DNA from: Alloacidobacterium dinghuense
GTDB lineage: Bacteria; Acidobacteriota; Terriglobia; Terriglobales; Acidobacteriaceae
Reading direction: 5' to 3'
DNA length: 64,000 nt
Assembly: GCF_014274465.1 (NCBI RefSeq)
Contig: NZ_CP060394.1
Span: forward strand, 2,418,001 to 2,482,000
Positions 1-8,913 of this stretch are shown here, in pieces. The stretch's first letter is position 1. Every line of letters starts with the position of its first letter. The notes below the pieces were generated by a model. The model ran no database searches. It was given only the letters and a program-made list of their open reading frames with translations, and had not been told where the DNA came from. The position numbers were made by a program, and so were the translations under genes.

Positions 1-316
1 GCAGCGAAAACGGCTTCAGCATGCAATCGTCGGCTCCAAGATCAAGGCAGCGGATCTTTGTAGCCAGTTCAGTTCGCGCTGTCAAAACCAGAATGGGGAG
101 CTCATCGTCGACCGAGCGCGTGAATTGGAGGACCTCTGTTCCATCTTTTCGCGGGAGGTTCAGATCGAGGATCATCAAGTCGGGCGTGTCGGTGACAACC
201 ATATCGGTGGCCGCTTCTCCATCGGCAACCAGAGTCACCTGATGCCCATCGGTCTCCAGTCCTTTCTTTAGAAAGGCACCCAATGCTCGATCGTCCTCCG
301 CAATTAACAAGCGCAT
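1..316 (-). CDS. Response regulator receiver domain, 3' end beyond the window
   Basis: Phosphate-accepting regulator of a two-component system. Reading leftward from the ATG at 316, the protein starts MRLLIAEDDRALGAF. The acidic pair is D8/D9, the phospho-acceptor is D51 (in ILDLNLPRKDG) and the conserved lysine is K101 (in LKPF). Only about 105 residues are in the window, so the output domain is unseen. The receiver resembles the OmpR/PhoB class, so a winged-helix DNA-binding domain would be expected, but that is inference. It is divergent from lexA, with a 272-bp gap that holds both promoters. Confidence 0.85.
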   Translation of the reverse strand, partial: MRLLIAEDDRALGAFLKKGLETDGHQVTLVADGEAATDMVVTDTPDLMILDLNLPRKDGTEVLQFTRSVDDELPILVLTARTELATKIRCLDLGADDCMLKPFSL

Positions 317-540
317 GCGTGGCTCCCTCGCCGTATTCACACTGTCATCTGGAGCGCGGGTGGAACACAATCAAAGCTTGAGGGCAAAATCGTTGTGCGT
401 TCTGAAATGAGAATGATGATGCACCGCGGTTTCAAAATGGGAGGCAGGCACAAAAATAAGCAGAACGCGCTTGACGCATGCCGGATTTCATCGAACCTGA
501 GACGCAGATGTACCAATCGAGAAAAATTTCTCTCGGTGCG

Positions 541-588
541 TTGAAAAAATCTTGCAATGATTCGCTTTTTATTCGCTACAATGCCGTT
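541..588 (+). promoter_or_regulatory. lexA promoter with a direct repeat; leaderless start likely
   Basis: A TACAAT -10-like box (577-582) sits only six bases before the lexA ATG at 589, and no Shine-Dalgarno sequence is visible. Possible -35 boxes are TTGAAA (541-546) and TTGCAA (552-557), neither at ideal spacing. Two TTCGC pentamers (561-565 and 572-576) repeat at an 11-bp interval, as in the direct-repeat LexA operators of alphaproteobacteria, and overlap the promoter. Autoregulation by LexA is inferred. Confidence 0.45.
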
Positions 589-1194
589 ATGGCGGTGACT
601 CGACGGCAAAAAGAGGTGCTGGACTTCATCTCCGGCTTTGTACAACGCAACGGCTACTCCCCTTCCTTTGAAGAGATCGCACGTGGACTCGACCTCAAAT
701 CATTGGCCACGGTACATAAGCACATTACGAACCTCCAGAACAAAGGACTGCTGCAACGCGCGCATAATCGCAGCCGCTCGATCGATGTCATGCCGGCTCG
801 CAGCAAAACCAGGACCAGTGAGCGTTTGCCGCTCATGGGCAGAATTGCCGCCGGTTTTCCGGTTGAAGCTTCGGAAAATCCCGAAACCATTTCCCTTACC
901 GACATCATCGGTAATCGGGATGTATTTGTGCTTCAGGTGCGCGGCGACTCCATGCGCGACGAGCACATTCTTGACGGAGATTATGTGCTCGTGGAAAGAA
1001 CGCGTTCCGCCCGCGAAGGCGAGATAGTCGTAGCACTGGTGAACGGTGCGGAGACCACATTAAAGCGCTACTACATAGAAGGCTCGATGATCCGCCTGCA
1101 GCCTTCAAACCTTGAAATGGACCCGATCTTCGTGCCGGCTGCGCAGGTTGCCATTCAGGGCCGTGCCCTGGGTGTCATCAGAAAGTACGCATAA
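589..1194 (+). CDS. lexA: LexA repressor (SOS regulator, S24 self-cleaving)
   Basis: Represses DNA-damage genes and cleaves itself when activated by RecA. The 201-aa protein has an N-terminal winged helix (about 1-65, starting MAVTRRQKEVLDFI). The Ala-Gly cleavage site is A88-G89 in GRIAAGFP. The catalytic dyad is S121 (in GDSM) and K159 (in TTLKRY). An in-frame start 37 codons upstream exists, but that extension is unlike LexA and would overlap the promoter, so I chose 589. Length is normal for the family. The gene converges with trxA, and a hairpin lies between them. Confidence 0.95.
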   Translation: MAVTRRQKEVLDFISGFVQRNGYSPSFEEIARGLDLKSLATVHKHITNLQNKGLLQRAHNRSRSIDVMPARSKTRTSERLPLMGRIAAGFPVEASENPETISLTDIIGNRDVFVLQVRGDSMRDEHILDGDYVLVERTRSAREGEIVVALVNGAETTLKRYYIEGSMIRLQPSNLEMDPIFVPAAQVAIQGRALGVIRKYA

Positions 1195-1196
1195 GT

Positions 1197-1220
1197 AAAA
1201 AGCCCGGCAATCGCCGGGCC
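1197..1220 (-). terminator. Rho-independent terminator of trxA
   Basis: A 7-bp GC stem (GCCCGGC/GCCGGGC, 1202-1219) with a 4-nt loop is followed, reading leftward, by five U residues (1201-1197). It lies between convergent lexA and trxA. The U-run fits trxA, but the stem could also slow lexA transcription. Confidence 0.8.
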
Positions 1221-1240
1221 GTCTTCAGAAACAAGTCTCC

Positions 1241-1600
1241 TTACTCATTCACGCGGGCAACGCTGGGTGACTCAATCACGCGGGCAATGCTGCGTGCAAT
1301 CGTGTCCTTGGGGACATATCCAACAATCTGGTCAGCAACCTTTCCGCCCTTGAAGAGCAGCAGCGCAGGAATTCCACGAATCCCATAGCGCATCGGCGTG
1401 GCCTGGTTGCGATCCACGTCCATCTTCATCACTTTCAGCTTGCCGCTATACTCTGAAGCGACCTCATCAACGATCGGGGACAACGCCTTACACGGTCCGC
1501 ACCATGCCGCCCAGAAATCAACCAGAACAGGCTGATCTGACTGAAGAACCTCCTGCTCAAAACTCGCATCATTTACCTCTACTACCGCCAGACCTGCCAT
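1241..1600 (-). CDS. trxA: Thioredoxin
   Basis: Cytoplasmic dithiol-disulfide oxidoreductase of 119 aa. The WCGPC active site gives C34 and C37, and the cis-proline is in GIRGIPALLLF. Length and the single thioredoxin fold match TrxA. The start is supported by GGAGGAG just upstream on this strand (complement of ctcctcc near 1602-1608). It is followed by a clear terminator and is probably monocistronic. Confidence 0.93.
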   Translation of the reverse strand: MAGLAVVEVNDASFEQEVLQSDQPVLVDFWAAWCGPCKALSPIVDEVASEYSGKLKVMKMDVDRNQATPMRYGIRGIPALLLFKGGKVADQIVGYVPKDTIARSIARVIESPSVARVNE

Positions 1601-1737
1601 GCTCCTCCTTCGTTACCTTGTTCCGACTCTCTGAGTCCGCGAAACCAGTTCATTAGATGATAACCGGTGCGCAAAGGTCGCAACAGCGCCATCCCACCCC
1701 AGTGGTGCGGAAAAGGCAATTTGGCGCCAAAAACTAA

Positions 1738-1773
1738 AGCGCCCGGACTCACGCTTTGTGAGTCACGGGCGCT
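1738..1773 (-). terminator. Long hairpin, probable terminator of thrC-thrB
   Basis: A long imperfect stem runs AGCGCCCG-GACTCAC / GTGAGTC-A-CGGGCGCT around a short loop. Read leftward, a T-rich stretch (TTTAGTTTTT) follows. It lies about 100 bp beyond the thrB stop, so termination of the thr operon is the simplest role. Confidence 0.65.
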
Positions 1774-1876
1774 AGAGCAGCCCTCCCCCAGAACTGCCCA
1801 CGGTGCGAAATTAATCGTTTGCGCACTCTGTGTAAAGAAAACTTAGGTAATGCAAAAGTAACCTTGAATCATGAGT

Positions 1877-2794
1877 TTACCTATGTGATTCAATTCGGCA
1901 CAGCGCTGGATTCAGCTGAAGTCCGCACTCGAGAATCTCGATCGGCTCGTCCTCGGTGTGTTTCCGCACAATTTCCTTTGTGGCATCGATACCAACGCCG
2001 GGCTGCAAGAGCAATAGCACGGATGGTCCTGCTCCGCTCAGCGTCACGCTCAGGATCTCGCCCTGTCCCGAAAGGGGAAGGAGTTTCTTCAGCAGGGGAC
2101 AAACTTCCACCCGATAGGGTTGATGCAGCCTGTCTTCCACGGCCGTGCCGAGCAGTTCTCCATGCCCCGTGGCAAACGCGGCTGTTAGCAGAGCCACACG
2201 CTGCAGGTTGGCAACGACATCCGCCCGGCTGAAGCTCTCCGGCACCACTTTCCGGGAAAGAACGGTCGCCAGCGGTTTTTGTGGCATCACTACGAGCGCC
2301 TGCCACAGGGCGCGGGGCGTCAGCGAAATCGCCTCCACTTCGTTTCCGCGCCAGCAGGCAACGGTAAAGCCGCCGAGCCAGCAGGCCGCGGTGTTGTCCG
2401 GATGCCCTTCTAAGCGTGACGCCTCCGTCAGGATCCGCCCTCGGTCCCACCCGAGCCGACCGAAATGCGATGCCAGAGCAACGCCCGCCAACCGCGTTGC
2501 AGCCGAAGATCCGCAACCCATGCCCAGCGGAATTCCGTTGCATACTTCAAGCTCCAGGGGAACTTCGGAAACGCGCTGTTGCTGCAGCACGATCTTGTAC
2601 GTGTGCAATAACAGATTGCGATCCGTTGCCCCGCAGATATCCGCGTTGCGACCGCTGGCATGTATGGAATAGTGCCTCGCCGGAGCAGCTTCGATATCAA
2701 GATACAAAGTCAGCGCGAGAGCGAGCGCGTCGAATCCAGGTCCCAGATTGGCCGAGGTCGCGGGCAGGCGCAAATAGAGCCGGTCCTTGCTCAT
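1877..2794 (-). CDS. thrB: Homoserine kinase
   Basis: Phosphorylates L-homoserine with ATP, the penultimate step of threonine synthesis. The 305-aa protein is a GHMP kinase. The substrate-binding N-terminus has TSANLGPGFD, the ATP loop is IPLGMGCGSSAA (around residues 87-98), and the C-terminal glycine-rich motif is LSGAGPSVLLL. Its ATG overlaps the thrC stop by four bases (ATGA type), indicating translational coupling with thrC. Confidence 0.94.
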   Translation of the reverse strand: MSKDRLYLRLPATSANLGPGFDALALALTLYLDIEAAPARHYSIHASGRNADICGATDRNLLLHTYKIVLQQQRVSEVPLELEVCNGIPLGMGCGSSAATRLAGVALASHFGRLGWDRGRILTEASRLEGHPDNTAACWLGGFTVACWRGNEVEAISLTPRALWQALVVMPQKPLATVLSRKVVPESFSRADVVANLQRVALLTAAFATGHGELLGTAVEDRLHQPYRVEVCPLLKKLLPLSGQGEILSVTLSGAGPSVLLLLQPGVGIDATKEIVRKHTEDEPIEILECGLQLNPALCRIESHR

Positions 2795-4152
2795 CGAACA
2801 GCAACCCTTTCGAGTTCCCTGAGCACTTCGTCTGCTGATGCCTCAAGCTCTACCGCATTGCGCCGCGTAAGCTCGATCTCAGGGCGCAGATCCTTGATCT
2901 CGCCTTCCTTCAACAGGTCGCCGCGATGATAGGCAATCGTGTAATCCGAATCTTTCAATGTGTGACCGGTAAGCAGCAGAACGACTTTCTCGTTTGATTG
3001 CACTTTGCCCTGCTGGATCAGCTTCTTAAGTCCCGCCAGTGTCACCGCCGAAGCCGGCTCGCAACCGATGCCCTCAGCACCGATTTCAGCCTTTGCCAGC
3101 GCGATTTCTGCTTCGCTCACCTGCTCGCAATAGCCACCCGTCTGTTGAATCACGCGTACAGCTTTTTTCCACGATGCAGGATTGCCGATCCGAATCGCCG
3201 ATGCGCGCGTATGCGCTTCAACAGGCTCCAACGTCTCACCGGAATTCGATAGCAGGCTGCGATACAGAGGATTCGCGCCTTCCGCCTGGATCACTGAAAT
3301 CTTTGGCAGTTTCGTCACGAGCCCGAGATGCTTCATTTCCAGAAAGGCCTTGCCTAGAGCCGAGCTGTTGGCGAGATTTCCCCCGGGAACGATGAGATGG
3401 TCTGGAACCTCCCAATCGAACGTCTCAGCGATCTCAAGTGCAGGCGTCTTCTGCCCTTCGAGCCGATATGGATTCACAGAATTCAGCAGATATACCGGCG
3501 CACGCTTTACCACTTCGTTCAACACGCGCACGCAGCCATCAAAATCGGTACGCAATTGAAGAGTCAGAGCGCCATAATCCATGGCCTGCGATAGCTTGCC
3601 CCACGCAATCTTTCCTTGCGGAATCAGCACCAGACTCCGCATGCCAGCTCGCGCCGCGTAAGCGGACATCGCAGCCGAGGTGTTCCCGGTTGAAGCGCAC
3701 GCGACCCAGTCGAAACCCAGCTCATGTGCCACCGAAAGGGCTGTCGTCATACCGGCGTCTTTGAATGAGCCGGTCGGGTTCATTCCCTGGTGCTTGGCAA
3801 AAACATGCTCGATACCAGTTGACTCCGCGACTCTCCGCAGTTCATAAAGCGGCGTGTTGCCTTCCCGCAGTGAGACGATATTCGCCTCGTCGTCGAGAAT
3901 GTGCAACATCTCTCGAAAGCGCCAGACGCCACTCTGATCGGCTTCGGTATTGGAGCAGCAGCGTTCTTTCCACAGCCAGCGCATGGCACTCGCATTCGGC
4001 TTGCGAATCTCGGCCATGCCGGCGCTCCACGAAGGATAGACCACTTCATACAGGTCGCCGCACTCAGGGCAGCGAAAGTTCTCTTTCAACTCACGCTGTT
4101 CGATCACACGCGCACAACCGGTGCAGCGCAATAGGTGGCCAGAATTTTCCAT
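2791..4152 (-). CDS. thrC: Threonine synthase
   Basis: PLP-dependent conversion of O-phosphohomoserine to threonine, 453 aa from the ATG at 4152. The PLP lysine is K131 in NPTGSFKDAGM. The N-terminus carries a zinc-ribbon-like set of four cysteines (C10, C13, C28, C31), as in many bacterial ThrC proteins. A reading frame 15 codons longer is open, but those residues look unrelated and the zinc ribbon begins right after the chosen start. First gene of thrC-thrB. Confidence 0.93.
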   Translation of the reverse strand: MENSGHLLRCTGCARVIEQRELKENFRCPECGDLYEVVYPSWSAGMAEIRKPNASAMRWLWKERCCSNTEADQSGVWRFREMLHILDDEANIVSLREGNTPLYELRRVAESTGIEHVFAKHQGMNPTGSFKDAGMTTALSVAHELGFDWVACASTGNTSAAMSAYAARAGMRSLVLIPQGKIAWGKLSQAMDYGALTLQLRTDFDGCVRVLNEVVKRAPVYLLNSVNPYRLEGQKTPALEIAETFDWEVPDHLIVPGGNLANSSALGKAFLEMKHLGLVTKLPKISVIQAEGANPLYRSLLSNSGETLEPVEAHTRASAIRIGNPASWKKAVRVIQQTGGYCEQVSEAEIALAKAEIGAEGIGCEPASAVTLAGLKKLIQQGKVQSNEKVVLLLTGHTLKDSDYTIAYHRGDLLKEGEIKDLRPEIELTRRNAVELEASADEVLRELERVAVR

Positions 4153-4238
4153 GAATACTGTTAGCCTAGCATCTAAGCTTCGTTGACACGACACCAACAG
4201 AGCAAAGGCGCTTCCGCTGATTTCCGGATTGAGGAAGA

Positions 4239-5675
4239 CTAGTCGACGACTGCTTGCGGCAAAGGTTCAACTGATGCGAGCTTCTTTTCCGGAGCGCAGG
4301 GCAGCGTGAACAGGAATTTGACGCCTGCGCCAAGTTCACTCTCGGCACGAATGCTTCCGCCATGCGCCATTACGATGTGCTTCACAATGGCGAGGCCAAG
4401 TCCCGTGCCACCGGACTCACGTGAGCGTGCCTTGTCTACGCGGTAGAAGCGCTCGAAGATCCGATCCAGGTGTTCGGAAGGAATGCCGGGACCGAAGTCA
4501 CGCACAAAGAACTCAACCATCTGTTGGTCTTCATGCTTTCTATCAAGCAGCTTGGCGCCGACCAACACACGCTTGCCGGATTTCCCATACTTCATCGCAT
4601 TCTCGATCAAGTTGCCGAAGACCTGGTTGAGCGAGTCCGCATCAGCCAGAACCAGTGCGTCGGTCGTTTCGGCGGCTTCGAGCGTCACATCGGAATCAAG
4701 CACCATGCCGGTAAGGGAGTCGATCGCATCCTCTACGATTGCCGACGCACGCATGGATTGAAGCTTCAGCTTGTAGTCCCCGGATTCCACATTTGCCAGC
4801 GCCAGCAGGTCCTCGGTCAAACGGTTCATGCGCGTGGCGTTTTTGAGGATAATCGCGAGGAACTCCCGCGCCTGCGGAGACACTTGCTCGTTTCCTTCAA
4901 GCAAGGTCTCCACATATCCGGAAATCGACGTCAACGGTGTGCGCAGCTCATGCGAAACATTGGCGATGAAGTCGCGACGCGTCTTTTCTGCCCGCTCTAC
5001 GCTGGTGACATCGTGCAGCACGGCAACGGCTCCGCCTCCAGGCGTCGGCGCGGCGTTTACCTCAAAGATTCGTCCGGGCGCAACGCTGAAGGCCTTGCCG
5101 TTGAAGTTTTCACGCTGGCTCAGAGCGCCTTCGACACATGACAGGACATCCGGATCGCGCAACAGTTCGACGAGCAGCCGGCCTTCCCGTACAGCCGTAG
5201 AACAGATACGTTGCATAACGGCATTTGACCAGATCACCTGTCCCTGAGCGTTCACGGCAACAACGGCTTCTTGCATGCTATCGAGCAACGCCGTCAGTTC
5301 GCGACGGCTGGCCTCAAGCGCGTGAAAGCTTTGTTCAAGGCGGCTTGCCGTTGCGTCGAGCGCGTGAGCCACTTCCGAGAGCTCGCCAAGACTGTCTTCT
5401 TCAAGACGCGCTGAAAGATCACCCGCGGCGATCCTGTTGGCGAAGAGCACGATGCGGTCATATCGCTCCGCAACGCGACGCGCAAAAAATGCCGCCAATA
5501 AGGTGGCCGCGGCCAACGCGAGAACCGACCCGAACACCAGATCACGCGTAGCATGAGTCTGGTCGCGCATGGCATGTTCGAAAATTGGACGCAAGGAAAA
5601 GTCGAGGATTGCTGTTCCGACCAACAGCACCAGGACAAACGACACAAGTAGCTTGCTGAAGACCCTGCCTGTCAA
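4239..5675 (-). CDS. phoR: PhoR-type sensor histidine kinase
   Basis: Membrane kinase of 478 aa. Two transmembrane helices (about 9-29 and 46-66) enclose a very short periplasmic loop. A HAMP segment (67-118), a PAS domain (125-225), HisKA with phospho-acceptor H242 (SHELRTPLTS) and HATPase_c with DFGPGIP and GGTGLGLAIVKH follow. The tiny sensor loop plus PAS is the PhoR plan, where sensing is usually relayed by the Pst/PhoU system. It lies 27 bp after phoB. The substrate (phosphate limitation) is inferred; no pst genes are in the window. Confidence 0.85.
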   Translation of the reverse strand: MTGRVFSKLLVSFVLVLLVGTAILDFSLRPIFEHAMRDQTHATRDLVFGSVLALAAATLLAAFFARRVAERYDRIVLFANRIAAGDLSARLEEDSLGELSEVAHALDATASRLEQSFHALEASRRELTALLDSMQEAVVAVNAQGQVIWSNAVMQRICSTAVREGRLLVELLRDPDVLSCVEGALSQRENFNGKAFSVAPGRIFEVNAAPTPGGGAVAVLHDVTSVERAEKTRRDFIANVSHELRTPLTSISGYVETLLEGNEQVSPQAREFLAIILKNATRMNRLTEDLLALANVESGDYKLKLQSMRASAIVEDAIDSLTGMVLDSDVTLEAAETTDALVLADADSLNQVFGNLIENAMKYGKSGKRVLVGAKLLDRKHEDQQMVEFFVRDFGPGIPSEHLDRIFERFYRVDKARSRESGGTGLGLAIVKHIVMAHGGSIRAESELGAGVKFLFTLPCAPEKKLASVEPLPQAVVD

Positions 5676-5702
5676 ATCTGGTCCCTGATCATTGCGCCGG
5701 AA

Positions 5703-6404
5703 TCACTGCACGGGCCGCGGAACCTCAAAACGGTATCCGGCGCCACGCACCGTCTTCAGATATCGCGGATTTTCCGGGTCCGATTCGATTTTCTCACGGA
5801 TGCGCCGCACATATACGTCCACCGAACGGGGGGTAACGAAGCGGGCATCGCCCCACACCGCATCCAGCAGGTGATCGCGGCTGAAAACGCGCCCGGGATG
5901 CCGGGCGAGGTAATCGAGCAGGCGAAATTCCGTAGCTGTGGTGGTTGTAAGTTCGCCGCGCACCTTCAGTTGCATCGCACTGGCATCAATCACCACCTCT
6001 TCAAAGCTGATGACAGATGGCGTAGCGGGACGCTCGAAGCGACGCAGCACGGCCTTAACGCGAGCCAGAAGCTCGCGGGGAGCGAAGGGCTTGGTGATGT
6101 AATCGTCGGCGCCGAGTTCGAGTCCAAGAACGCGGTCGTTTTCGCCGGCGCGGGCGGTAAGGAAAATGATTGGAACAGCGCTCAACGCAGGATGGCTGCG
6201 CAGCCGGCGGCAGACGTCAAGCCCGTCTCCCCCCGGAACCATAATGTCGAGAAGAAAAAGAGCAGGAGGCTGACGCTCGGCGTCGGTCAGTACGTTGGCG
6301 GGATTTGCATAAATGCGGGCGGCAAAACCTGCTGCTTCCAGATGATGCTGCACCAGGCGCGAAATGTCTGTGTCGTCTTCAAGCACGAATACGGTCTGGC
6401 TCAA
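5703..6404 (-). CDS. phoB: PhoB-type response regulator
   Basis: OmpR/PhoB-class transcription factor of 233 aa. The receiver has acidic residues E9-D10-D11, phospho-acceptor D53 (LLDIMVPGGDG) and K105 (ITKPFAP). The winged-helix output domain (about 135-228) ends in YLKTVRGAGYRFE. It is upstream of, and co-oriented with, the kinase at 4239-5675, its likely partner. The PhoB name rests on the PhoR-like partner rather than on a Pho box. Confidence 0.85.
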   Translation of the reverse strand: MSQTVFVLEDDTDISRLVQHHLEAAGFAARIYANPANVLTDAERQPPALFLLDIMVPGGDGLDVCRRLRSHPALSAVPIIFLTARAGENDRVLGLELGADDYITKPFAPRELLARVKAVLRRFERPATPSVISFEEVVIDASAMQLKVRGELTTTTATEFRLLDYLARHPGRVFSRDHLLDAVWGDARFVTPRSVDVYVRRIREKIESDPENPRYLKTVRGAGYRFEVPRPVQ

Positions 6405-6574
6405 GCCGGTTCTTCCCTCGCAGGCGTCCAGTAATGTGAATGGAACGCTAATTTTCGATTACAGGCTATCCCATCACGGCAAAGAGAATGCAAACGTTGT
6501 GTTAATTCACACTCAGACAGACTAAGTAGCGCCAAGGGGTCAGATTTGGGGGGATAGACCGCTAAATCAATGCT

Positions 6575-6603
6575 TTGCGCTGCTATCCTCTGCACACTAT
6601 AAT
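6575..6603 (+). promoter_or_regulatory. Sigma70-type promoter for the receiver/kinase operon
   Basis: TTGCGC (6575-6580), a 17-bp spacer and a consensus TATAAT (6598-6603). Transcription would start near 6610, about 80 bases before the receiver gene at 6693. The rest of the 288-bp gap between phoB and this operon shows no gene I can support. Confidence 0.65.
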
Positions 6604-6692
6604 CCACTATTGATTTCATTGGATTTCTGCCACCCCGGGAGAATTCCGGATCCTGCGAAAAGAACGAAACATTAGTCGATATAGCCAAAACA

Positions 6693-7079
6693 ATGACCAC
6701 CCCATATACCGTTCTATGCGTCGATGACGAGGCCCTGGGCCTTCAGATCAGACGAGCGCTCCTCGAGATGGCTGGCTTTAAAGTTTTGACCGCTCTGGAC
6801 GGCAAATCGGCCCTCGTAATCTTCGAAGACCACACAATCCATGCCGTACTACTCGATTACATCATGCCGGGGATGGATGGAGGCCGGGTCGCTGCGGCCA
6901 TGCGCACCATCAAGCCCACGGTCCCGATCTTGTTGCATTCGGCATGCGTTGACCTGCCCCAGGAGACAATCGAACTCGTCGATGCAACCCTCCCAAAAGG
7001 TGAAGGCCCCGAATCCTTGATCAGCAGGCTGCAATTGCTCATCGATGCATCTCATTCCTCTGTGAGGAGCAATCGGTGA
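6693..7079 (+). CDS. Stand-alone CheY-like receiver protein
   Basis: Single-domain response regulator of 128 aa with no output domain. Acidic D11/D12, phospho-acceptor D55 (LLDYIMPGMDG), switch S83 and K102 are all present. Its stop overlaps the start of the following kinase (GTGA), so the two are translationally coupled. It may be a phosphate sink or relay for that kinase. The target is unknown. Confidence 0.85.
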   Translation: MTTPYTVLCVDDEALGLQIRRALLEMAGFKVLTALDGKSALVIFEDHTIHAVLLDYIMPGMDGGRVAAAMRTIKPTVPILLHSACVDLPQETIELVDATLPKGEGPESLISRLQLLIDASHSSVRSNR

Positions 7080-8863
7080 ATTTTCGGGACTTCCAGAGAG
7101 TTCTAAAACAAGCTTTTTATGTTCCGCTTCTCGCGCTCGCTGCATTAGCGGGAGTCCTGCTCTGGCAGGCGACGACCACCGAGCATGCCCAGATTTGGCT
7201 CGACCACAGCGACCTCGTAAGTGCGCAGGTCGCTGAGTTGGAAAGGCGAATCATCGACCAGCAGACCGTCCTGCGTGGTTACGAGCTTACCGAAGACCGG
7301 GCCATGCTCCAGGCCTTCGATTTACGCAACTCTCATATCGATGCCCAGTTTACCTCTCTTCGGCAGCTCATCAGTGACAATCCCCAACAGATTGGGAACC
7401 TCGTCGGCATCCATGATGCGTACTTGGTCTGGCTGAGCTTTGCGCAGACTGTGATAGCTTCGCCAGCCCCCGCGGCCGACAAAGGTCTTGCCTATCGCGG
7501 GCGTGATCTTATGAGCGCCGTTCGGCAGGCGACAAGAACGATGAGCGAGGCCGAGGACCGGTTGCGCAAGCAACGGCTGGAAAAGACAATCCTTCTCGAA
7601 CGTCGTGAAGTCACCATCGTTATTGTCGGCGCCTTTGTCGTTGGGCTCGCTTTGAGCATTTTTTCCATGACACGCCTGAAAAAGGTTTCCCGGGCTTACC
7701 AGGACTCTCTGGACAGCCTGCAGAAGCGTTCCACCGAACTCTACGAGAGCCGGGAATGGCTGCACACCACCCTGCGCTCGATCGGGGACGCAGTCATTGC
7801 CTGCGGTGCAGACAGCGGCGTCGAGTTCATGAATTCTGTCGCCGAAGAACTTACCGGATGGCAAATGGGAGAAGCCAGAGGCAAGCCACTCCAGCAGGTG
7901 TTTCACATCGTCAACGAGTTCACTCGTGAAGAGGCTGAGAGTCCTGTCGAAAAGGTGCGTCGGCAGAATGCGGTGATTGGCCTCGCAAACCACACTGCCC
8001 TGATCTCGCGCGATGGCTCCGAATACGTGATTGATGATAGCGCCGCGCCGATCCGCGACAAGGACGGCACGATGATCGGCATTGTACTGGTCTTCCGCGA
8101 TGTCACCGACCAGAAACGCACCGAGGCCGCGCTGATCGCGAATGAAAAGCTCGCTGTCGCGGGACGCCTGGCCGCAAGCATCGCGCATGAAATTCACAAT
8201 CCGCTCGACTCGGTAGCAAATCTTCACTACTTGCTTGAGCGGGAGAACGATCCGGCCAAGCGTTCGGAGTACCTCGAAATGGCGCAGCAGGAACTGAAGC
8301 GCACCATGCAGATCAGTCGCACCATGCTGAACCTTTATCGGGAACCAAATGCCCCGATTGTTGTGGATCTCAAGGAGTTGCTCGAGGGCGTTCTTCTGTT
8401 ACTGCAGCGCCGGCTCGACAATCAAGGCATTACCGTGCAGCGCGATTTCGACAGTGGCTTTGCCGTTGAAGGCTTCCCCGCTGAGCTGCGTCAGGTTTTC
8501 GCGAATCTCATCGCGAATGCTGTCGATGCCGCCGGCTCCAAGGGCCGCATTCTGATTCGAATGCGCGGCGCGCCTGCCGAAGAACTCCGTGGCGCTGGAG
8601 TCGTGATCGAAATTCTCGACAGCGGCCCCGGAATCAGCAATCAGGCATCGCAGAAGATTTTCCAGCCCTTCTTCACCACAAAGGGCGACCAAGGCACAGG
8701 TCTGGGTTTATGGGTAAGCATGGGAATTGTGCAAAAGCACGGTGGAACCATTCGCGTTGAAAACACCATCGATGGAGATATGCGCGGCGCCACCGTGCGC
8801 GTTTACCTGCCTGCTCGCACATTGGCCACGCCTTCCTCGCGTTCCACGTTGCATATCAGCTAG
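7076..8863 (+). CDS. CHASE3-PAS sensor histidine kinase
   Basis: Membrane kinase of 595 aa starting at GTG within the upstream stop (GTGA). TM1 is about 12-32. A CHASE3-like helical extracytoplasmic domain (35-170, with the LRGYELTED signature) is closed by TM2 (178-198). A coiled stretch, PAS (230-345), HisKA with H371 (SIAHEIHNPLDS) and HATPase_c (DSGPGIS, GTGLGLWVS) follow. The partner is probably the coupled receiver. The ligand is unknown. Confidence 0.85.
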   Translation: MNFRDFQRVLKQAFYVPLLALAALAGVLLWQATTTEHAQIWLDHSDLVSAQVAELERRIIDQQTVLRGYELTEDRAMLQAFDLRNSHIDAQFTSLRQLISDNPQQIGNLVGIHDAYLVWLSFAQTVIASPAPAADKGLAYRGRDLMSAVRQATRTMSEAEDRLRKQRLEKTILLERREVTIVIVGAFVVGLALSIFSMTRLKKVSRAYQDSLDSLQKRSTELYESREWLHTTLRSIGDAVIACGADSGVEFMNSVAEELTGWQMGEARGKPLQQVFHIVNEFTREEAESPVEKVRRQNAVIGLANHTALISRDGSEYVIDDSAAPIRDKDGTMIGIVLVFRDVTDQKRTEAALIANEKLAVAGRLAASIAHEIHNPLDSVANLHYLLERENDPAKRSEYLEMAQQELKRTMQISRTMLNLYREPNAPIVVDLKELLEGVLLLLQRRLDNQGITVQRDFDSGFAVEGFPAELRQVFANLIANAVDAAGSKGRILIRMRGAPAEELRGAGVVIEILDSGPGISNQASQKIFQPFFTTKGDQGTGLGLWVSMGIVQKHGGTIRVENTIDGDMRGATVRVYLPARTLATPSSRSTLHIS

Positions 8864-8913
8864 CACCGAAGTTTTGATAGTAAAGATCGGCCACCTGCTG
8901 TAGCGTTTCACCC

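Noticed and set aside
478-588. 37-codon N-terminal extension of LexA
   Set aside because: It crosses the promoter and is unlike any LexA start; the family begins at MAVTRRQ.
6401-6700. 99-codon frame upstream of phoB on the minus strand
   Set aside because: It runs antisense through the TATAAT promoter of the next operon and has no domain or ribosome site.
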